A stretch of 64,000 bases of DNA from Lithospermum erythrorhizon (GCA_019722365.1 JADFUC010002279.1:1-64000), one strand, 5' to 3'; shown: positions 1-12,510, numbered from the stretch's first letter. Numbers and translations: made by a program. Notes: generated by a model from the sequence alone, not told the origin.

Positions 1-2782
1 ATCAGTATTGCTTCGTTCAGTTACGTATTGCTAGAATAGCGAGAATGAAGAATTATTAGAAACCTTAATATATTTGGGAAATAGTTTAGTTTAGATTTTC
101 TTCTTTTAAATTAAATATCCGCGAATCCCCGATATGTGTTATATTTAATCTTATGATTAGTGTAATATGTATTTTAGCAGTTGAATATACATGCTTGCAT
201 GATCGTGAGTATTGTTAAATATAACTAATCCCGTCTTGAATCAGTAGTATTGTCGTCATTTCTAAGAGTTGAAGTGCGTTTATGCGGGCATACCCGGAGT
301 TGGTAAATGTCGTATAAAATTTTCAGTAAGTGTTTATCACGAGTTCGAGTGCATGACGAGAACATAAATCTTAGCGATAAAATAAAATTCGGTATTGCGA
401 GGTGAGTAATTATAATCACGACAATAGAATCGCTTGAAATGCGATAGGCATTTCAGTTTAAAAAAACCGATACATCAAAATTTGATTCTGATTAAAATTC
501 TCGAAAAAATAATTTTAAATTCTGAGTCCGTCGAGGTGATATCTAACGAACGACTCCATATATATACAACGTATCTCAAAAATACATTAATGGCGGCAAA
601 GTACAACTAAGAGTAAATACCGTATCCACGAATACAAAAATAATTGCAAAACCGAGCTAAAGTTTGAAATAAATACAATCAAAGAAGCGGTTATTGGCGC
701 AACAAAAGCGAGGCCCTTGAATCCACCGGCCACCCGATGCTCACTAGCGGCTTCGGAATATAAACTCTCAAGCGACCTCGACTCATTGCCGCTGTCGGCA
801 CAGTACGAATGAAATGCCGCCCAAGCGAATAGGGTGTAAACTACGAAGCTTAGTGAAAACTTAGCCGGGGGTGAAACTTAAGCCATACGAAGTAGAGGCA
901 GGTCCAATAGATATAGTAGTCAAATATGAATAAATATATATATACCGGAATTTACGTTAATAAGGTCATATCGTAAAATTCCAAAGAAGGTCTCGGACAT
1001 AACATGTCGAGATATAATACAAAGTCTGATAAGACGCATAATCGCGGGAATAAAATCACGAGAGACTTCAACAGTGGCTATAACTCACAGTGAGCCATTA
1101 CATCATACCATTATCTCATGAGTATACCCCGACCTCCCAATGCGCGTATGCTCGATCCGTATACTACGGGGAATGGACTGATCGGTAACAGCGCCATTTC
1201 TTGCCAAGTAGTATAAGGCTGACACAAAAATACACGCGTAGTGATCATGAATAATGCGTACCGCTCTTATACGAGTAAGGCCAAACGCACTTATATCGTA
1301 GTATAAGGCCAAACCGCACTATACGTTGTATAAGGCCCAGCCTTGTGTCTGTGAAAGTGATCATAGATAATCATACGCTCTTATACCGGTATAAGGCCAA
1401 ACATATTTCTATACCGTAGTATAAGGCGATAAGCGTCGAAATCCTGCCCGAGGAAGAGAGTCACTAACCCTGTCGTCCAATGGAGAGGTCGTATCCTAAA
1501 ACTCAGAGTGCTCAAGTCATACATAACTCGGCCAGCGCTCCCGACAACTAAGCTGGCTGTTCCCCGAACAATATCCAAGCCTTGCCAGCTAAAGCGTCTA
1601 CATGATCAAAAATCAATGAAGCGGCGAGGCCGCGAAATACAAAAGTGTGAGGCCGCGGAACACGAGAAATGTAAGTTGAGATTTCAAGCTATTCTTACCA
1701 GCAAATCTTCAGCGCCCACGGAAATACAATCACATAATCATATCATGGTTCGCACAGAATCACACATAATCATACAATGACATGTATACTATTTTCACAT
1801 AATCGTACATGATGACATGTTTCGCAATTTAAAAATGAAATGCGTAATGTAACACCAAGGTAAGTACTTTCGCTTTCTGCACTAGTACCACAAATCCTCA
1901 CTGAAATCACAATCACGATGCTTGCCACTTCCTTTGTCAGCGCCTAACAAAATACAGGAAAGTACAATCGAAAACCCTCACTACTACTTATACTTGCGTT
2001 CTAGAAGATACATTACTGACTACAAGTGGAACAATTCTTTAACCAGTGCAAAGCAGCGAATAAGACAAGAAATAACAACCCCGTCAGACTAGCTGACAGT
2101 CATTTACCTAAAATTCCACGCCTTGCTCCTTTAACATTTTAAACCAAACATAAATTAAATGTATATAAACACCGAGTCCATAATTGACAACTTTGCTCTC
2201 CATAATCTCGATTGCTACTCAGAAACACCTGAGAATCACGCTTTCTCGGCCTAACCTACTCTAATCGTTATAAATCACGATTCTAACCTTCACGACAAGC
2301 TGATAAGGTCCCAATTAACCACTTACCCATTTAAAAGTCTTATAAATAAATTTCAACAAAGTCAAATATTTAAAATCAACTTAAACTCCAAACTACATAC
2401 CTCAGTCGTGGGAAAAGATGATGGAAAGCTTTAGTAGCTTGACTTCGAGGATCTTAACAATCAACCAAAGTGATAAAATGGAAGACAAATTTCTTGTTTG
2501 GTTGCCGATATAGAGTCTCGGCGAACCTTAAGGAGAAAGGGAAGATGATTTTGTTTTTGTTTTGTGTTTGATAAGTGGGTGAGAGTAGATAACAACTCTT
2601 GGTTTTAGAAGTCATGAGGAGTTTGTCTTGCTTAAGCAGATCGAGTTGCTGTAGGCTTAGCAATAGAACTTATTCGAATTATCCCATTTACCCTCTTACT
2701 AAATCATAAATGTAATTCGGCTCAAAATAAATTATGCAATTAATATTATTATTATCGAATTTAACCGGGATGGGTTATTCTG
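1..2782 (-). mobile_element. 3' LTR (and possibly flank) of a minus-strand Ty3/gypsy chromovirus
   Basis: Read on the minus strand, the boundary at 2782 shows a purine-rich tract followed by an LTR start of the type (T)CAGAATAACCC. This is nearly the same junction as at 53981-54004, where a second chromovirus LTR begins TGAAATAACCC after the same kind of tract. The integrase/chromodomain remnant lies immediately to the right (2890-3900), as expected for a minus-strand element whose 3' LTR lies to the left. The LTR contains the GGCCTTATAC-type minisatellite also present in the LTR near 55 kb. I could not find the outer end of the LTR; it may lie near 900 or continue to the window edge, so the first few hundred bases may be flanking DNA. 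No host gene is visible here. Confidence 0.55.
1195..1445 (-). repeat. Degenerate minisatellite inside chromovirus LTR
   Basis: On the minus strand, units of the form GGCCTTATACTACGRTAT followed by AGTGCGTTT recur at spacings of roughly 30-60 bases, at about 1205, 1262, 1300, 1330, 1383 and 1415. Two units are separated by a repeated block containing TGATCAC and ATAATCATACGC. The same motif class recurs in the plus-strand chromovirus LTR at 55139-55440, so it is a family feature of these LTRs rather than a local expansion. Confidence 0.6.
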
Positions 2783-2803
2783 ATATACCCTCCTAATAAA
2801 ATT
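2783..2803 (-). other. Polypurine tract of the minus-strand chromovirus
   Basis: On the minus strand the bases just before the LTR read AAATTTTATTAGGAGGGTAT, closely matching the tract AAATTTTTATTAGGTGGGTA just before the plus-strand chromovirus LTR at 53994. This is the expected plus-strand priming site for reverse transcription and fixes the element's orientation. Confidence 0.55.
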
Positions 2804-2889
2804 TCGACTTGAGAATTTAACAACCCAAAAACCAAGAAGAGCATTATATTGTAATCACGAAATCAAACATCATATAGAGTAAAATTCTA

Positions 2890-3900
2890 ACTTTCGCGTC
2901 TACTGCGAATGCTTGGCTCGCAAATACCGTCGCCGTTCCCAGTCGCACCGCCACCATCTTGATTCCTCCGCGGAACTTTCCGCTGTCCATTTTACGCACT
3001 CGCCGAGCACGCTATTTTAGGTCGAGAATTTCCACGGTGCTCCTCAACGTGAGGTCTCGCCGAGCTCCACGGAAGTGAGCTAAGAATATGCGACTCGTCG
3101 GGGATATACTTCCTCAAGCAGGGATACATGGAACACGTTATGAATTCTATCCCAGAAAGCTTCGGAGGCAACGCCAGCCCAAGGTAAACCATGGAGCAGC
3201 TCTCCCGATGATCTCAATGTCAAATACTTGAGGACTCGACTTCTTTCCTCGAATCGCGTCCACTTCGGGATACCTCGGGGAACCTGCGGTCGCTGGGCCT
3301 CCAAGCAGCTAATCTCTTTCTGCGATGATCGACATATTTCTTCTCACATCACGACTTTTGTCCTGGAATCTTTATTGAATCAACTTGATTTGACTCACTT
3401 GAATTCTCGACCAACTCGGAACCATAAACACTTCCTCTACCTCGTTTCCGACAAAGAAGCTGAGTCTGGCGCCTCCATGTCTAATGACCCCAAAGGTGCC
3501 GTCAATCTTGCATGGAGAACATTTATTCTAATGGCTATCTTTAGGCTTATTCCATGCGTCCCCCGATTCTCGGGAAATTTAGAGCATGGCGGGCATATCC
3601 TCGCGTCAAATGTCGTCCTGCCAGTTGCCCGTACATGCGGGGATGGCTGTACTGACTTCTGCTGGTCGGTGCCTCGCGAAACCGCCGGCCTCGAAATTAA
3701 GGCTGAAGATCAAGACTCCGACATGAAATTAAATTCATGTTCGGACGTATCCAATATGACAATTAATTTCTTAAAATTAGAAATTAAATTGTGCCATCAC
3801 ATATCCAGCAGCTGCGCAAGAGAATCTATCAAAAATGGAAGGGTCCGGGTAGTAGGAGTTAACCAGTTCATCCAGCGCACCAAATGGCCAAATCAAGCTT
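2890..3900 (-). pseudogene. Integrase C-terminus and chromodomain remnant, Tekay-like gypsy
   Basis: Minus-strand translations in shifting frames give a typical chromovirus pol end. Recognisable pieces are HNVFHVSLL near 3100-3130, KYIPDESHILSS around 3070-3105 and GELLHGLPW upstream of them; further upstream there are remnants of the QSRQKSYAD-type linker (about 3350-3400) and of the integrase core up to about 3900. Downstream, near 2940-2990, KVPRRNQDGG resembles the end of a chromodomain. Integrase inserts the cDNA and the chromodomain targets heterochromatin; both are broken here by frameshifts and stops. The reading frame is cut at about 3955 by a probable solo LTR, and reverse transcriptase is not found on the other side, so the 5' half of the element is missing from this locus. 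Confidence 0.7.
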
Positions 3901-3954
3901 GAAACCTGGCGTCGAACACCGGCCAACTACTACGTACGTGCAGAGTTAGGACAT

Positions 3955-5640
3955 TTGTAGATAGTGGTTTTAGTATTTTAATTAATAAAACTAATTTTTA
4001 TGGATTTATTAATTTAATTAATTCTCGAATACATGATTACACGTGTTGATTAGGGTTATCGAGGTTTTAGAACTAAATTGACTTGAGGAGAAAATAATAG
4101 GGTTCCAGTGATTCGAGGAGCTAATAATTTAAGGTTAAAATTAGGGGTTTCACGTTAATAGCACAAGTTACTTTTAGAATAGGGGAGTTCTACGAAGATC
4201 ACGGGGCTTAATTAATGAAGTAGGAAATGTCGGGTCAATAAATAAATTGATTTTGACCTAAAAACCCCCCAAGCTACTCATTTAAGCCATGCAAAATATC
4301 TTACGGTCGGATGGGTGCTTGAAATCGATAGTTAGATCGTAATCCATCGAAAATGGATTAACTTGATCGGAAAGCTTGAACCGAGGCGCTATTTTTTAAA
4401 ATATTCATAAGTAAGTACAAGAAAAAGCTAAGGAGAAAGGTAGAAAGGCGTAAAAAAGCTCGAAGGAAAACATCGTGAGACATTTGAAAATCTCCAAATT
4501 TTAAGATTAAAGGAAGGAGCGTATAGGGCAGTGAAGACCAAATAGGCGCCTAAAAGCATCAAGAAGGCGGTGTCGAATCTCAGGCAAAACTGACGATCGA
4601 ATCTCAGATAAAAGGAGGCCAATCGAATCTCGACAAAAGGCGACCGTCACAATCTCAGGCCTAAAGGCGGCCCGATCGAATCTCACGGCATCGAGAGTAT
4701 CTCAGAACAAAAGCGGGTGGCAGATCCCAAACAAACTATTGGAGATAAGTTGTAAAGAACCCTGCTGTGAGTCGAGTCAGAGAGGATGGCATGGCCCATC
4801 CCGGCCCCGCTGAAAGAGCACAGGGAAGCACTTAAGGAAGAGAGGGGAATTTGCCCTCGAGAAGGTGATGAGAAATTTGAGTTCTTCGCTGGCGCTGACA
4901 CCGGAATAAGTCTGGAGACACGTTGCTAAGGCTCTAATGGTAAAATCATTTGGGATCAATTTGTGAAGCCCTCTTATCATCCCGAGCATGGGCAAAGGAA
5001 GGCTGTTGAAGCCCTGCTGGCGAAGGAACCCGGCCTGCTACATATCAAGCGTCGGCCATGAGGAAGGCTGTTGAAGCCTAATGAAGACCTTTGGCTACGC
5101 GGTTACTTTAAGCCCATTATTTAGTCCGGCCACCGCGGAGGCAAATTGATGAAGCATCCAGAGGACACGTATCAGTACTTTGGTCTCGAAGTCCCATCGC
5201 GGCGAAGGTCGAACATCCAGCAATTTCTTTATTGATCAAGAGGGTCAAGCATCGAAGGCCCGGCCCGCTTTATCGATAGCTGGAGGTCGAGTCCACCATC
5301 CTTAGCGTCTCGAGATTCAAGTCGAGATAAAGATCGTGTCCGTCTATTACCCAGCGGGATCAATTTCAAGCAGTTGGACCATATCCAGTCAAGACTAATC
5401 ACCAAGTCGGGCACTGTCATGACAATATCAACTCGAGAGACCTAAGATCAATGACTCGAGTCCATATCAAGTCAAGCCATATTATAGATGCCAGCATACG
5501 TAGGAGAATACTAGATTGGTAGTCGGATCCTAATTCGTTTGATAAATTCCTTTGTACCTTGAAAGATTTCCCCAAAGAGGTTTTATTATTTTAGGGCCTT
5601 GTATAAATCATATAATCTTCTTGTGATCTGAGACTACTTT
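3955..5640 (+). mobile_element. Probable solo LTR of a TAT-like gypsy element
   Basis: The segment starts TGTAGATAGTGG followed by an AT-rich stretch of TTAATTAAT-type sequence. The minus-strand start of the TAT-like LTRs at 7315 and 17211 is also TGTAGATG-like and then AT-rich. Its distal end (AGAGGTTTTATTATTTTAGG near 5580) resembles the other end of those LTRs. Between lie degenerate GC-richer repeats. It interrupts the integrase remnant at 2890-3900. I did not find a clear target-site duplication, and the right end is uncertain by some tens of bases. The orientation is inferred from these two similarities only. Confidence 0.4.
4560..4710 (+). repeat. Short degenerate tandem repeat, AATCTCAGGC(A/C)AAAAGGCG type
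   Basis: About five imperfect copies of a 30-37 base unit built on the words CGAATCTCA and AAAGGCG occur in succession (GTCGAATCTCAGGC, ATCGAATCTCAGAT, ATCGAATCTCGACA, CACAATCTCAGGC, ATCGAATCTCACGG). A second local duplication, GGAAGGCTGTTGAAGCC, lies at about 4996 and 5061. Such minisatellites are common in long gypsy LTRs. Confidence 0.5.
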
Positions 5641-5788
5641 TTTTTCACTTAATCTATGTGCAAAAAGCTAAAATGACAACTAAAAAAACGCAGGGAGTAT
5701 AAACATATCACAATAACTAACATTACAAAGAACCAAAAACATATTAAAAATTTTGCATTCTCGATTAATAATATCCGACATGAGGGAG
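5641..5788. other. Gap between elements; MITE end relic
   Basis: This short stretch separates the probable solo LTR from the TAT-like element. It contains GACAACTAAAAAAACGCAGGGAGTATA ending near 5702, which looks like the right terminus of a Stowaway-type MITE (rule form: AAAAACGGAGGGAGTA). No coding sequence was seen. Confidence 0.35.
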
Positions 5789-7315
5789 TGTAACTGCTAG
5801 AGATTTTTTATTATTTATGACAATGTGCACCAAAACAATAAAACCCCTTTGGAGGAAATGTTACGTATCAAAGCGATTGAGGAATGCAGTATGGAATCTA
5901 TTGCTCTACAAGCAGTTCTTTGGCTACTTGAGATGATGGACTTGAATTTGATGGTCTTAGCTTGATTTGGACTTGAGGTCTTGATTTGGAGTTTTTATTG
6001 TTTGGATTTGTACTGGACCGTTATGAGATACAGTGGAGTTGAATTTGTGCTTGGATCGTTGTTCGATCCCTAAAATTTGGATAGAATGCGGATCGTGTGA
6101 TCCACAGACTTGGATATGGTCGATTCGAGAAGCACTTAGCGGCGTATACTCGTGTGGTATCTGGACCTGATTTTGATCGTTAGACTTGAGTGCGGGGCTT
6201 GGTATATGTCCCATTTAGAGTCATGGCAGTTTTACCGTCTGACTAGATTGAGTTCGGAGTTCTTAGTAGGCTTACTCACCGAACTTTGGGAGTGTAATTT
6301 GTGTGGATATCTTTATGCTTATCAAGAGGATGCTTTAGCGAGAACTTTACTCAGGTGTTTCTTGGCTTAGGCCGGCGGCTATGCGGCTTGTATCGTACCT
6401 ATCGTTTACTACAAAGGGCCTTTTGAGGCTTAATCTATAGTGATTCTATTTATGAGATACGAATGATCGAATTACCAAGCCAATTTTCAGATGTTGTTCA
6501 CAGAAATGCATTTGTGAAGTAATTGACCGCTACTTGTTTTGGCGCTATGAATTATATTTGTTGTTTCTCCGTTCTTCAATTTATACTTCTAGGTGTTTTC
6601 ACACAGCTTATCGATCTTCAGAGGTTTTCTATGAAGAAATACTTGTAGAGTTGTATTTGTTCTAAATTCTCTCAGGAGCTTTTTGTTGTTTTTTTGTTTT
6701 GTTTTAGGATGAAAATTTGAATGAATAAGGGGGTATTGTAGGCTTTAAGGACTTCTTAAATTGGTTGATCCGTGATCAGGATTTTGATCTTAACAGATTT
6801 AGATTTTGAGAGCCTTGTCCCAAAGTAGTCAAATTTTATGGAATTCTTTGTCCACCTCCAGAGGCAAAGAGGCGCGCAGTATGATGAAAGCAGGAAGGTT
6901 AGGATTAACTTTGGTCGAATGCTTTTCATATTAGCTCGACTGGCCCAGGTCTTCGATTTAAGCCAGTTCTTTAGATTAGCCGTTTTGGCGAAGATTCGAG
7001 AACTTCATTTAGGCCAAAATAGTCGAAATTAATGTAATAAAATTGGAGATTTCGAGGCCTAATTTTTAATTGACATTTAATTAGAGGCTATTTTCTGGGA
7101 CTTCGTTTGAGTTAAATTTTAGGGTTAATTTAAAACATTATTTTAGAAGCCGGTCATGACAATTCGAAAACCTTATTATTCTTGTTCGATTGTCATTAGA
7201 AATAGAAATCGAACCAATTGTAAATGTGTATCTCGTGTGATCAATTTTATTTAATCAATTTATTTATTAAAATAAAATCAATTTAATTAAATTATTTAAT
7301 TAATTTTCATCTACA
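5789..7315 (-). mobile_element. 3' LTR of the TAT-like element
   Basis: Bounded by TGTAACTGCTAG at 5789 and CTACA at 7315 on the plus strand. It aligns by eye over its whole length with 15580-17211, for example in the blocks GAGCTTGATTTGGACTTG / AGCTTGATTTGGACTTGAG, TTAGCGAG, AGTTAAATTTTAGGGTTAAT and TGTGTGATC. The two copies differ by many substitutions and small indels. Confidence 0.7.
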
Positions 7316-9631
7316 AATGCCCGTCGAACTTCAGGCATCTTACATGATGTCGAGTTCGACTGAGCAGAAATGTTTTATGCCAGCGTGAATTTAGTGCAGC
7401 GTTGTCTTGCATTTAGACTTGCGTTTAATGTGATGCGATAATTAGCTCGAGACTTGCTCGAAGGGAGGCTGCGTTAATTTCATTTCTTGAAATTAATTCC
7501 ATATAGTGGGAATTTAACTATAGTTGACATGAATTTAACCACTGGTACCTAGTGGTGGTCAAAGACCATCTAGAGGGTTAGGAGGTGGCATTTTGGTTTT
7601 ATGGTAACATCACAGTTTAGCAGTTACCACTTTTTTTTGTTATATTACCATAAGCATCTTTTCTTTTAAGGGAATAAGTGGATTAAGAAATAACGAACTT
7701 TTCGAGTCCCCATTAGATTTCGGTGCCGTCCCTATTTGAGATGGTGATGATGACCGAGATTCATACACTTAATATGGGGATTTTTTGCAACTTTTCTTTC
7801 TTGGTGATCAAGTTGCTTTGCTAAATATCCTTCCACCACTTTATCTATATAAAGGATAGTCTTCACCAAAATTTGACATAATTCTTCAAAATCTCTATAC
7901 TCTTTATGATTTTGAGGCGTTAAGGTATGGGAAGGATCAAAATTTTATCTTTTGCTCTTTCTTTACTTATCTCAAGCTTATTATCTCACAATTTTTTAGT
8001 TTCTTTTGAGTAGTAACTCAAAGTGGTGACATTCTTGACTTGGACTTTTGAAGCTTCTTTCATCAAGTAAGTTTTCTTATCCTTATCATTATGTGTCGTG
8101 TCACAGCGTCTTTTCCTTTTAAGGAATAAAGTGCTTTAGTTCCGTGTTAATACTAAAAAATAATCATGAAATTGAGCATTGTATGATTTGAATTTGTTGC
8201 TGTTTCAAATAGCTGTTTTCAACTTTCATAATTTTTTACGCCGTTCGCATAGAATATCCTTGAAATTCATGCAGTGATTCCCCAAATAAAGATATAGAGT
8301 ATCTCAAATTTTTCTTTAATTTTTGAAAATTCGTAGATAGGCTCCGTAATCTGTTTTTCATAGTTGCCTTGTTTTTAGTAACTTGCACTAAAATCACAAT
8401 TGTGAATGCTTCACTTATCCGTTCGGAACGATCCATTATATCGTCGAAGGTATTGAAGAGATCGATTGTTTGGAATTGGTCTCTTACGTGTTTTCAGTCT
8501 GAGCAATTCTCAGATTCGTTTCAATCTTCTCAGTGGAAAAATTCTAAAATTCTCGATATCCAATCTTTAGAAATTCATATATAATTGCTTGTTTGCTTGA
8601 ATTCGGTGATCGAAGATCTGGCGTGAAATTAACTTGTGCTTTCTATAATATAGTATAGGCTAACAATTTTGTGTGTTTGATGCTTTTTTTCATTTGTCTT
8701 TGATGCTTGTTTTTTGCCGTAGTGTTTGAGTTTGAGGCGTGGTTGATTGGATATCTCACGACTCGTGGAGTATCATACGAGGCGTAATGGGTATATTAGA
8801 AATACCTACATCCTTGGGTGGTTTTATGGATTTGCTTTATTTGAATCGAAGTTCACTTTTGGTTAAATTCGTAGCATTAAATGCTCGTCAATCTCGTTCT
8901 TCACTTCTTCTTTTCTTTGATATATCTTGGGTTAGACATGGGAGTAGGATACCGACATTCAGCGCATATTTGCTCCTCTTTGCTCATGAACTCGTATTCA
9001 CGTAAAGAGTTCTTTTCTTATTAGCAATGACGGGGATAACTACATTATTGAGTAGGATCACCGACGTTGTTAAACTTCTTTATCGTTGTTCCCGTCTCGG
9101 CGCATAAACTTACTTATTTGATGGGTGCGCTTATTTGTGAGTAGGATCTCGAATCGACTTCGTGATTGCGCCGTCTAGGACGATATTCGTATCGGTTGGT
9201 ACGGATAATGTACGAACTTAATCTAGGCAACTTAGTTTGAACCGTATTGTCCTAAATCATAGAGATGCGGTTTTTAGAGAATCGCGTACTCTTGAGGGGA
9301 TCGTGATCTAGGCTATGTTGAACTGAGCAAAGCGTTCGCTTAACCACAGGTAGCGTGCAGCGTGATGGATGCGCTCGTAGAAGCCTACAGGTCCCGGGTT
9401 GATTTAGTCTTTTATTCACTTCTGCCGGTATATGTGGTGTATTATTTAGGATGTCCATCCACTTTATCCATAGTACATTTTATTATTTTGCAACTTTATA
9501 CTCTTGTGAGAGTCTTGCTCTGCTGAATGTGAATATGGGTAGCTTGTGTGAGTGGGATGCCATTGTGTTTGCCTTTCTTCTTACCCACGCCATGGTATGT
9601 TGTATTCGTGTGTGGAGTTTGGATGCTTATT
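7316..9631. other. Non-coding interior of the TAT-like element
   Basis: No ORF on either strand resembles a known family. The stretch is repeat-poor and moderately AT-rich. A TATATAAAGG word at about 7848 and CT-rich sequence around it resemble an LTR or promoter, but nothing confirms this. TAT and Ogre-type elements are known for long untranslated regions between pol and the 3' LTR, which would fit this position (inference). 7570-7700 has a weak duplication around GTGGTGGT/AGGTGGCA. Confidence 0.35.
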
Positions 9632-9723
9632 TGTTGGAGAAAATATGCAACTTGTTCCATATTTAAAAAGAACAAATGCAACGAATTCGAATAAATGTAT
9701 ATAAAGCGAGATTACAATATAAA

Positions 9724-9759
<36 letters not shown>

Positions 9760-10635
9760 TCTTTCTATATATATATAAATGTGTGTGTATGTGTGATTAA
9801 ATCAGTACTTACAGCCTTGGCCAATTCTGACTATTCTCTCATGAAGCCTCAGATTCAGATTCACTTATCTTTTAAGCGCCCTGAAAAGGTAGATGCCTCG
9901 ATTAGTCCACTGCTGAGGAGCGATTGGACTTGCTAGAATCATGAGATAAATTGGAGAAGCAGGTGAGTCAAAAGCCGGCTCCCGATTGGCTATGGAAGAG
10001 GGAAAGGGCGGCGGCTTTGGGGAGAGGAGGGAGAATGAAAAATCTTGGGGTTTCATTTTCCAAATCCTCTTATAACTCGCTTTATTTGCTTTGAATGGCT
10101 TCGACTCGTTAACAGTGAGCCAACTTGTTAAACCGTTAATAAGCCCGAATGCTAACGGCTGATAACTTCGCAAGTCACTAATAGAGCATCTCTTGTTAAA
10201 TCGTCAATTGAACTAACAGATTAATTGATTCGGTTTACGTCAATTGTATTTTTACATTATCAATGTAAAACTCACCGATTGAATATTCCGTTTGATCTTA
10301 ATCAATTTCCAATTTAGCAATCACGATTTAATTTCATGCATAAAATAAGATTCAGCGTCGCTCCAATGTGTGTGGCCTTTTGGGCTCGCATGTATTATTA
10401 GTTGATAATAATAATATAATTCAATAATTAGTATTATAATGATTATGCATGAGATACAGCAATGCAGCGTAACCCGTGATATTATAATGAGTGCCTATTT
10501 AGTAATTTCTGATTACTATTATTGAGCAATTAGTTTGACTAATCTTATTTAGCTAAAACTAGTAAATGAATTGTCATGACAATTGTTCTTGATGGGCATA
10601 ATTAAAAGAAATCTATGTAAGCACAATTTCCAACA
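9632..10635 (-). mobile_element. Ty1/copia solo LTR inserted in the TAT-like element
   Basis: The segment begins TGTTGGAGAAAATATGCAAC and ends AATTTCCAACA, a good inverted TG...CA terminus. It is flanked by TTATT on the left and CTATT on the right, a four-of-five target duplication. It aligns, inverted, along its length with the LTR at 45728-46647, including GCAATCACGATTTAATTTCAT, GAGTGC-TATTTAGTAATT and AAACTAGTAAATGAATTG. In the minus-strand reading it starts TGTTGGAAATTG and ends at 9632; the orientation is taken from the PBS-like sequence next to its relative at 46647. No copia coding sequence adjoins it, so it is best read as a solo LTR left by LTR-LTR recombination. It includes an (AT)n microsatellite at about 9728-9776. 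Confidence 0.8.
9728..9776. repeat. (AT)n microsatellite
   Basis: A run of alternating AT at about 9728-9759 and a second shorter run at 9766-9777, lying within the copia solo LTR. The related LTR at 45728-46647 has only short TATATGTATATATG runs at the matching place, so the microsatellite expanded in this copy. Confidence 0.8.
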
Positions 10636-11339
10636 CTATTTGGTAGTGTATAGATCCGTCGTCGAACAGTGGTTCGAGATTCTGACTTCCGACTATTAAG
10701 TTTTAGATTCTTTGATGCTTGCGTATCGTATGGGGATGTGAAGTCAACTAGGTTGGTCGTAGGCGAGTATCTTACCGTAATCCCAGTAGTATCCCGTTCT
10801 TGAGGTATACTTCCATGGAGGCTCTCGGGTCACCAGCGTTTGTATTACTTTGGTGATTCTGATGTCGCGTTGAGGAGGATCGGTGAGATGCATCTTGCGC
10901 TTTATTCTTCCGTGCTCATTTTTTTCTTTCTTAGGAAACCGTAGCTGACTTGACGCTTATTCCCCGAGATCGAGGGTTCTTTGCATCTGATGCAGGTTCT
11001 AGGAGCCTTAATGGCATGATCACATCTTGAGGTTGACTCCGGTATGAGAACTTCAGCGGCATAATCATGGCGTTGTTGTTGATGTAGACTTTTTGGTGCT
11101 AGTCTTTACCACTTGGTTAATCTTGTCTCCCAGTAGAAAGATGTGGATGTCTGCAGTTGTATTAAGGATTGGTTATTTTATAAAGGGCTTTAGTGGAGCC
11201 GTCTTGGATGTTTGACGTATGAAATTTCATCTTGAATGCCCTATTTGGTAGGCTGGGCAGTCCACGTCTGACTTCTCGAGCTACGTGGGTATTGTGGATT
11301 TGTCTTGTTATCTTTTAGAGGCTTGTGGTCGGGATGAAA

Positions 11340-11830
11340 TATATTCTGGCCTTAGAATCTTATTAGTCGGGATATCCGTGTCGGTATAGATCACTTGTGG
11401 ATAGGATGAGATATATTCTATTTGGCACTTAGTAGCAATCCAATCAAGTTACTTGTCGGTTAGAACTACTTGGATAGAATATCATATATTTAAAGTGGTC
11501 TTCAAAGCTTACTAGTCGCTGATGTTCATGTATTTACAACTAGCACTTAGAACTTTATTAGTCGGGTGGCGTTGTCAGAATTTTAGAGGCTTATTAGGCG
11601 AGGATGGGATATGTTCACAGGTAGCTTTGAAGCTGTGTCGGGATGACCATGTTTTTATGACTAGCCAAGGCTTATTAGTCGAGGATGTATCCGGCTTTAG
11701 AGGTTATTGGACAAGATTGGGTATTTCCACAGATAGGCTTTAGCGAGCTGTCGGTCAGAAGACCGAGGTCAGCTTTAGAACTTTATTGGACATGATGAAG
11801 TATATATTCGACTAGCTTTATTAGGCGGGA
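11340..11830 (+). repeat. Degenerate tandem repeat, CTTATTAGTCGGGATG type
   Basis: At least six diverged copies of the word CTTATTAGTCGGGATG follow one another at 40-150 base spacing (near 11359, 11506, 11552, 11588, 11667 and 11813), often joined by words such as ACTTGTGGATAGGATG and ATATATTCT. This is a minisatellite-like tract inside the TAT-like element. Confidence 0.5.
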
Positions 11831-12279
11831 TGATCTTTATGGGTATAAGTGTTTCGGGTAGAAGAATCCCCTCGAAGTCTTTATTGAAGATGTGATTAAC
11901 TTCCCAGGCTGAAGCGGTCCCAATAATTGCATGATGTCTGCGTGTTTCGGATATCTCCATTCTTTGGGACTTTAGTCTCGACTCTACGAGCGTGTTACGG
12001 ATCGAAGAAGGAAGATGGCTTCCCTCTTTGTGTGTTATTGCTTCCGTTCTACATTGCGTCATTGTATGCGTGCGATCTCTGATGCTTAACTTTGTGAGAC
12101 ATTATCGATATACATTTATTTGTCCACTCTTTTTGTACTTTTTGTTTTAAGGGTTTGCCGGACAATCGGAGTTTGTTTTGTTGTTATGGTGAACTTGGGG
12201 GTCCCCAATTTTGGCTTATGTACCCATGTAAGGATTAAGTCGAATGTAGTTTGGGGGGTTTGATCTTTTAACTTTTCGT

Positions 12280-12510
12280 ATCGAGGGAGGATAATTGGGC
12301 GGGTTATGCTCGTGCTTAGGAGTTCTATAGGTAAGTTAACCTCGTGCCGAGCGGGGTTGGAGAAATTTATCACCGTGTTCGAGGTATATATGTAAGTTAA
12401 CCTCGTACCCAGAGGGTTGGAGAGTTTATACTTTCGTGTTCGGGGTAAATTGGGTACTTTATCCTCATTGCTTAAGAGGTTTAGGCGGTTTATCCTCGTA
12501 CTCGGGAGAT
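12280..12510 (+). repeat. Degenerate tandem repeat, TAACCTCGTRCC type
   Basis: Four to five imperfect copies of a unit of about 65 bases: TAAGTTAACCTCGTGCCGAG with GGGTTGGAGAAATTTAT, then TAAGTTAACCTCGTACCCAG with GGGTTGGAGAGTTTAT, then weaker copies containing TTTATCCTCATTGC and TTTATCCTCGTACTCGGGAG. Its antisense frame makes the 176-codon open frame at 12116-12646, so that ORF is a by-product of the repeat. Confidence 0.55.

Noticed and set aside
3228..3902. 224-codon plus-strand ORF
   Set aside because: It is antisense to the minus-strand integrase remnant of the chromovirus and shows no motif of its own.
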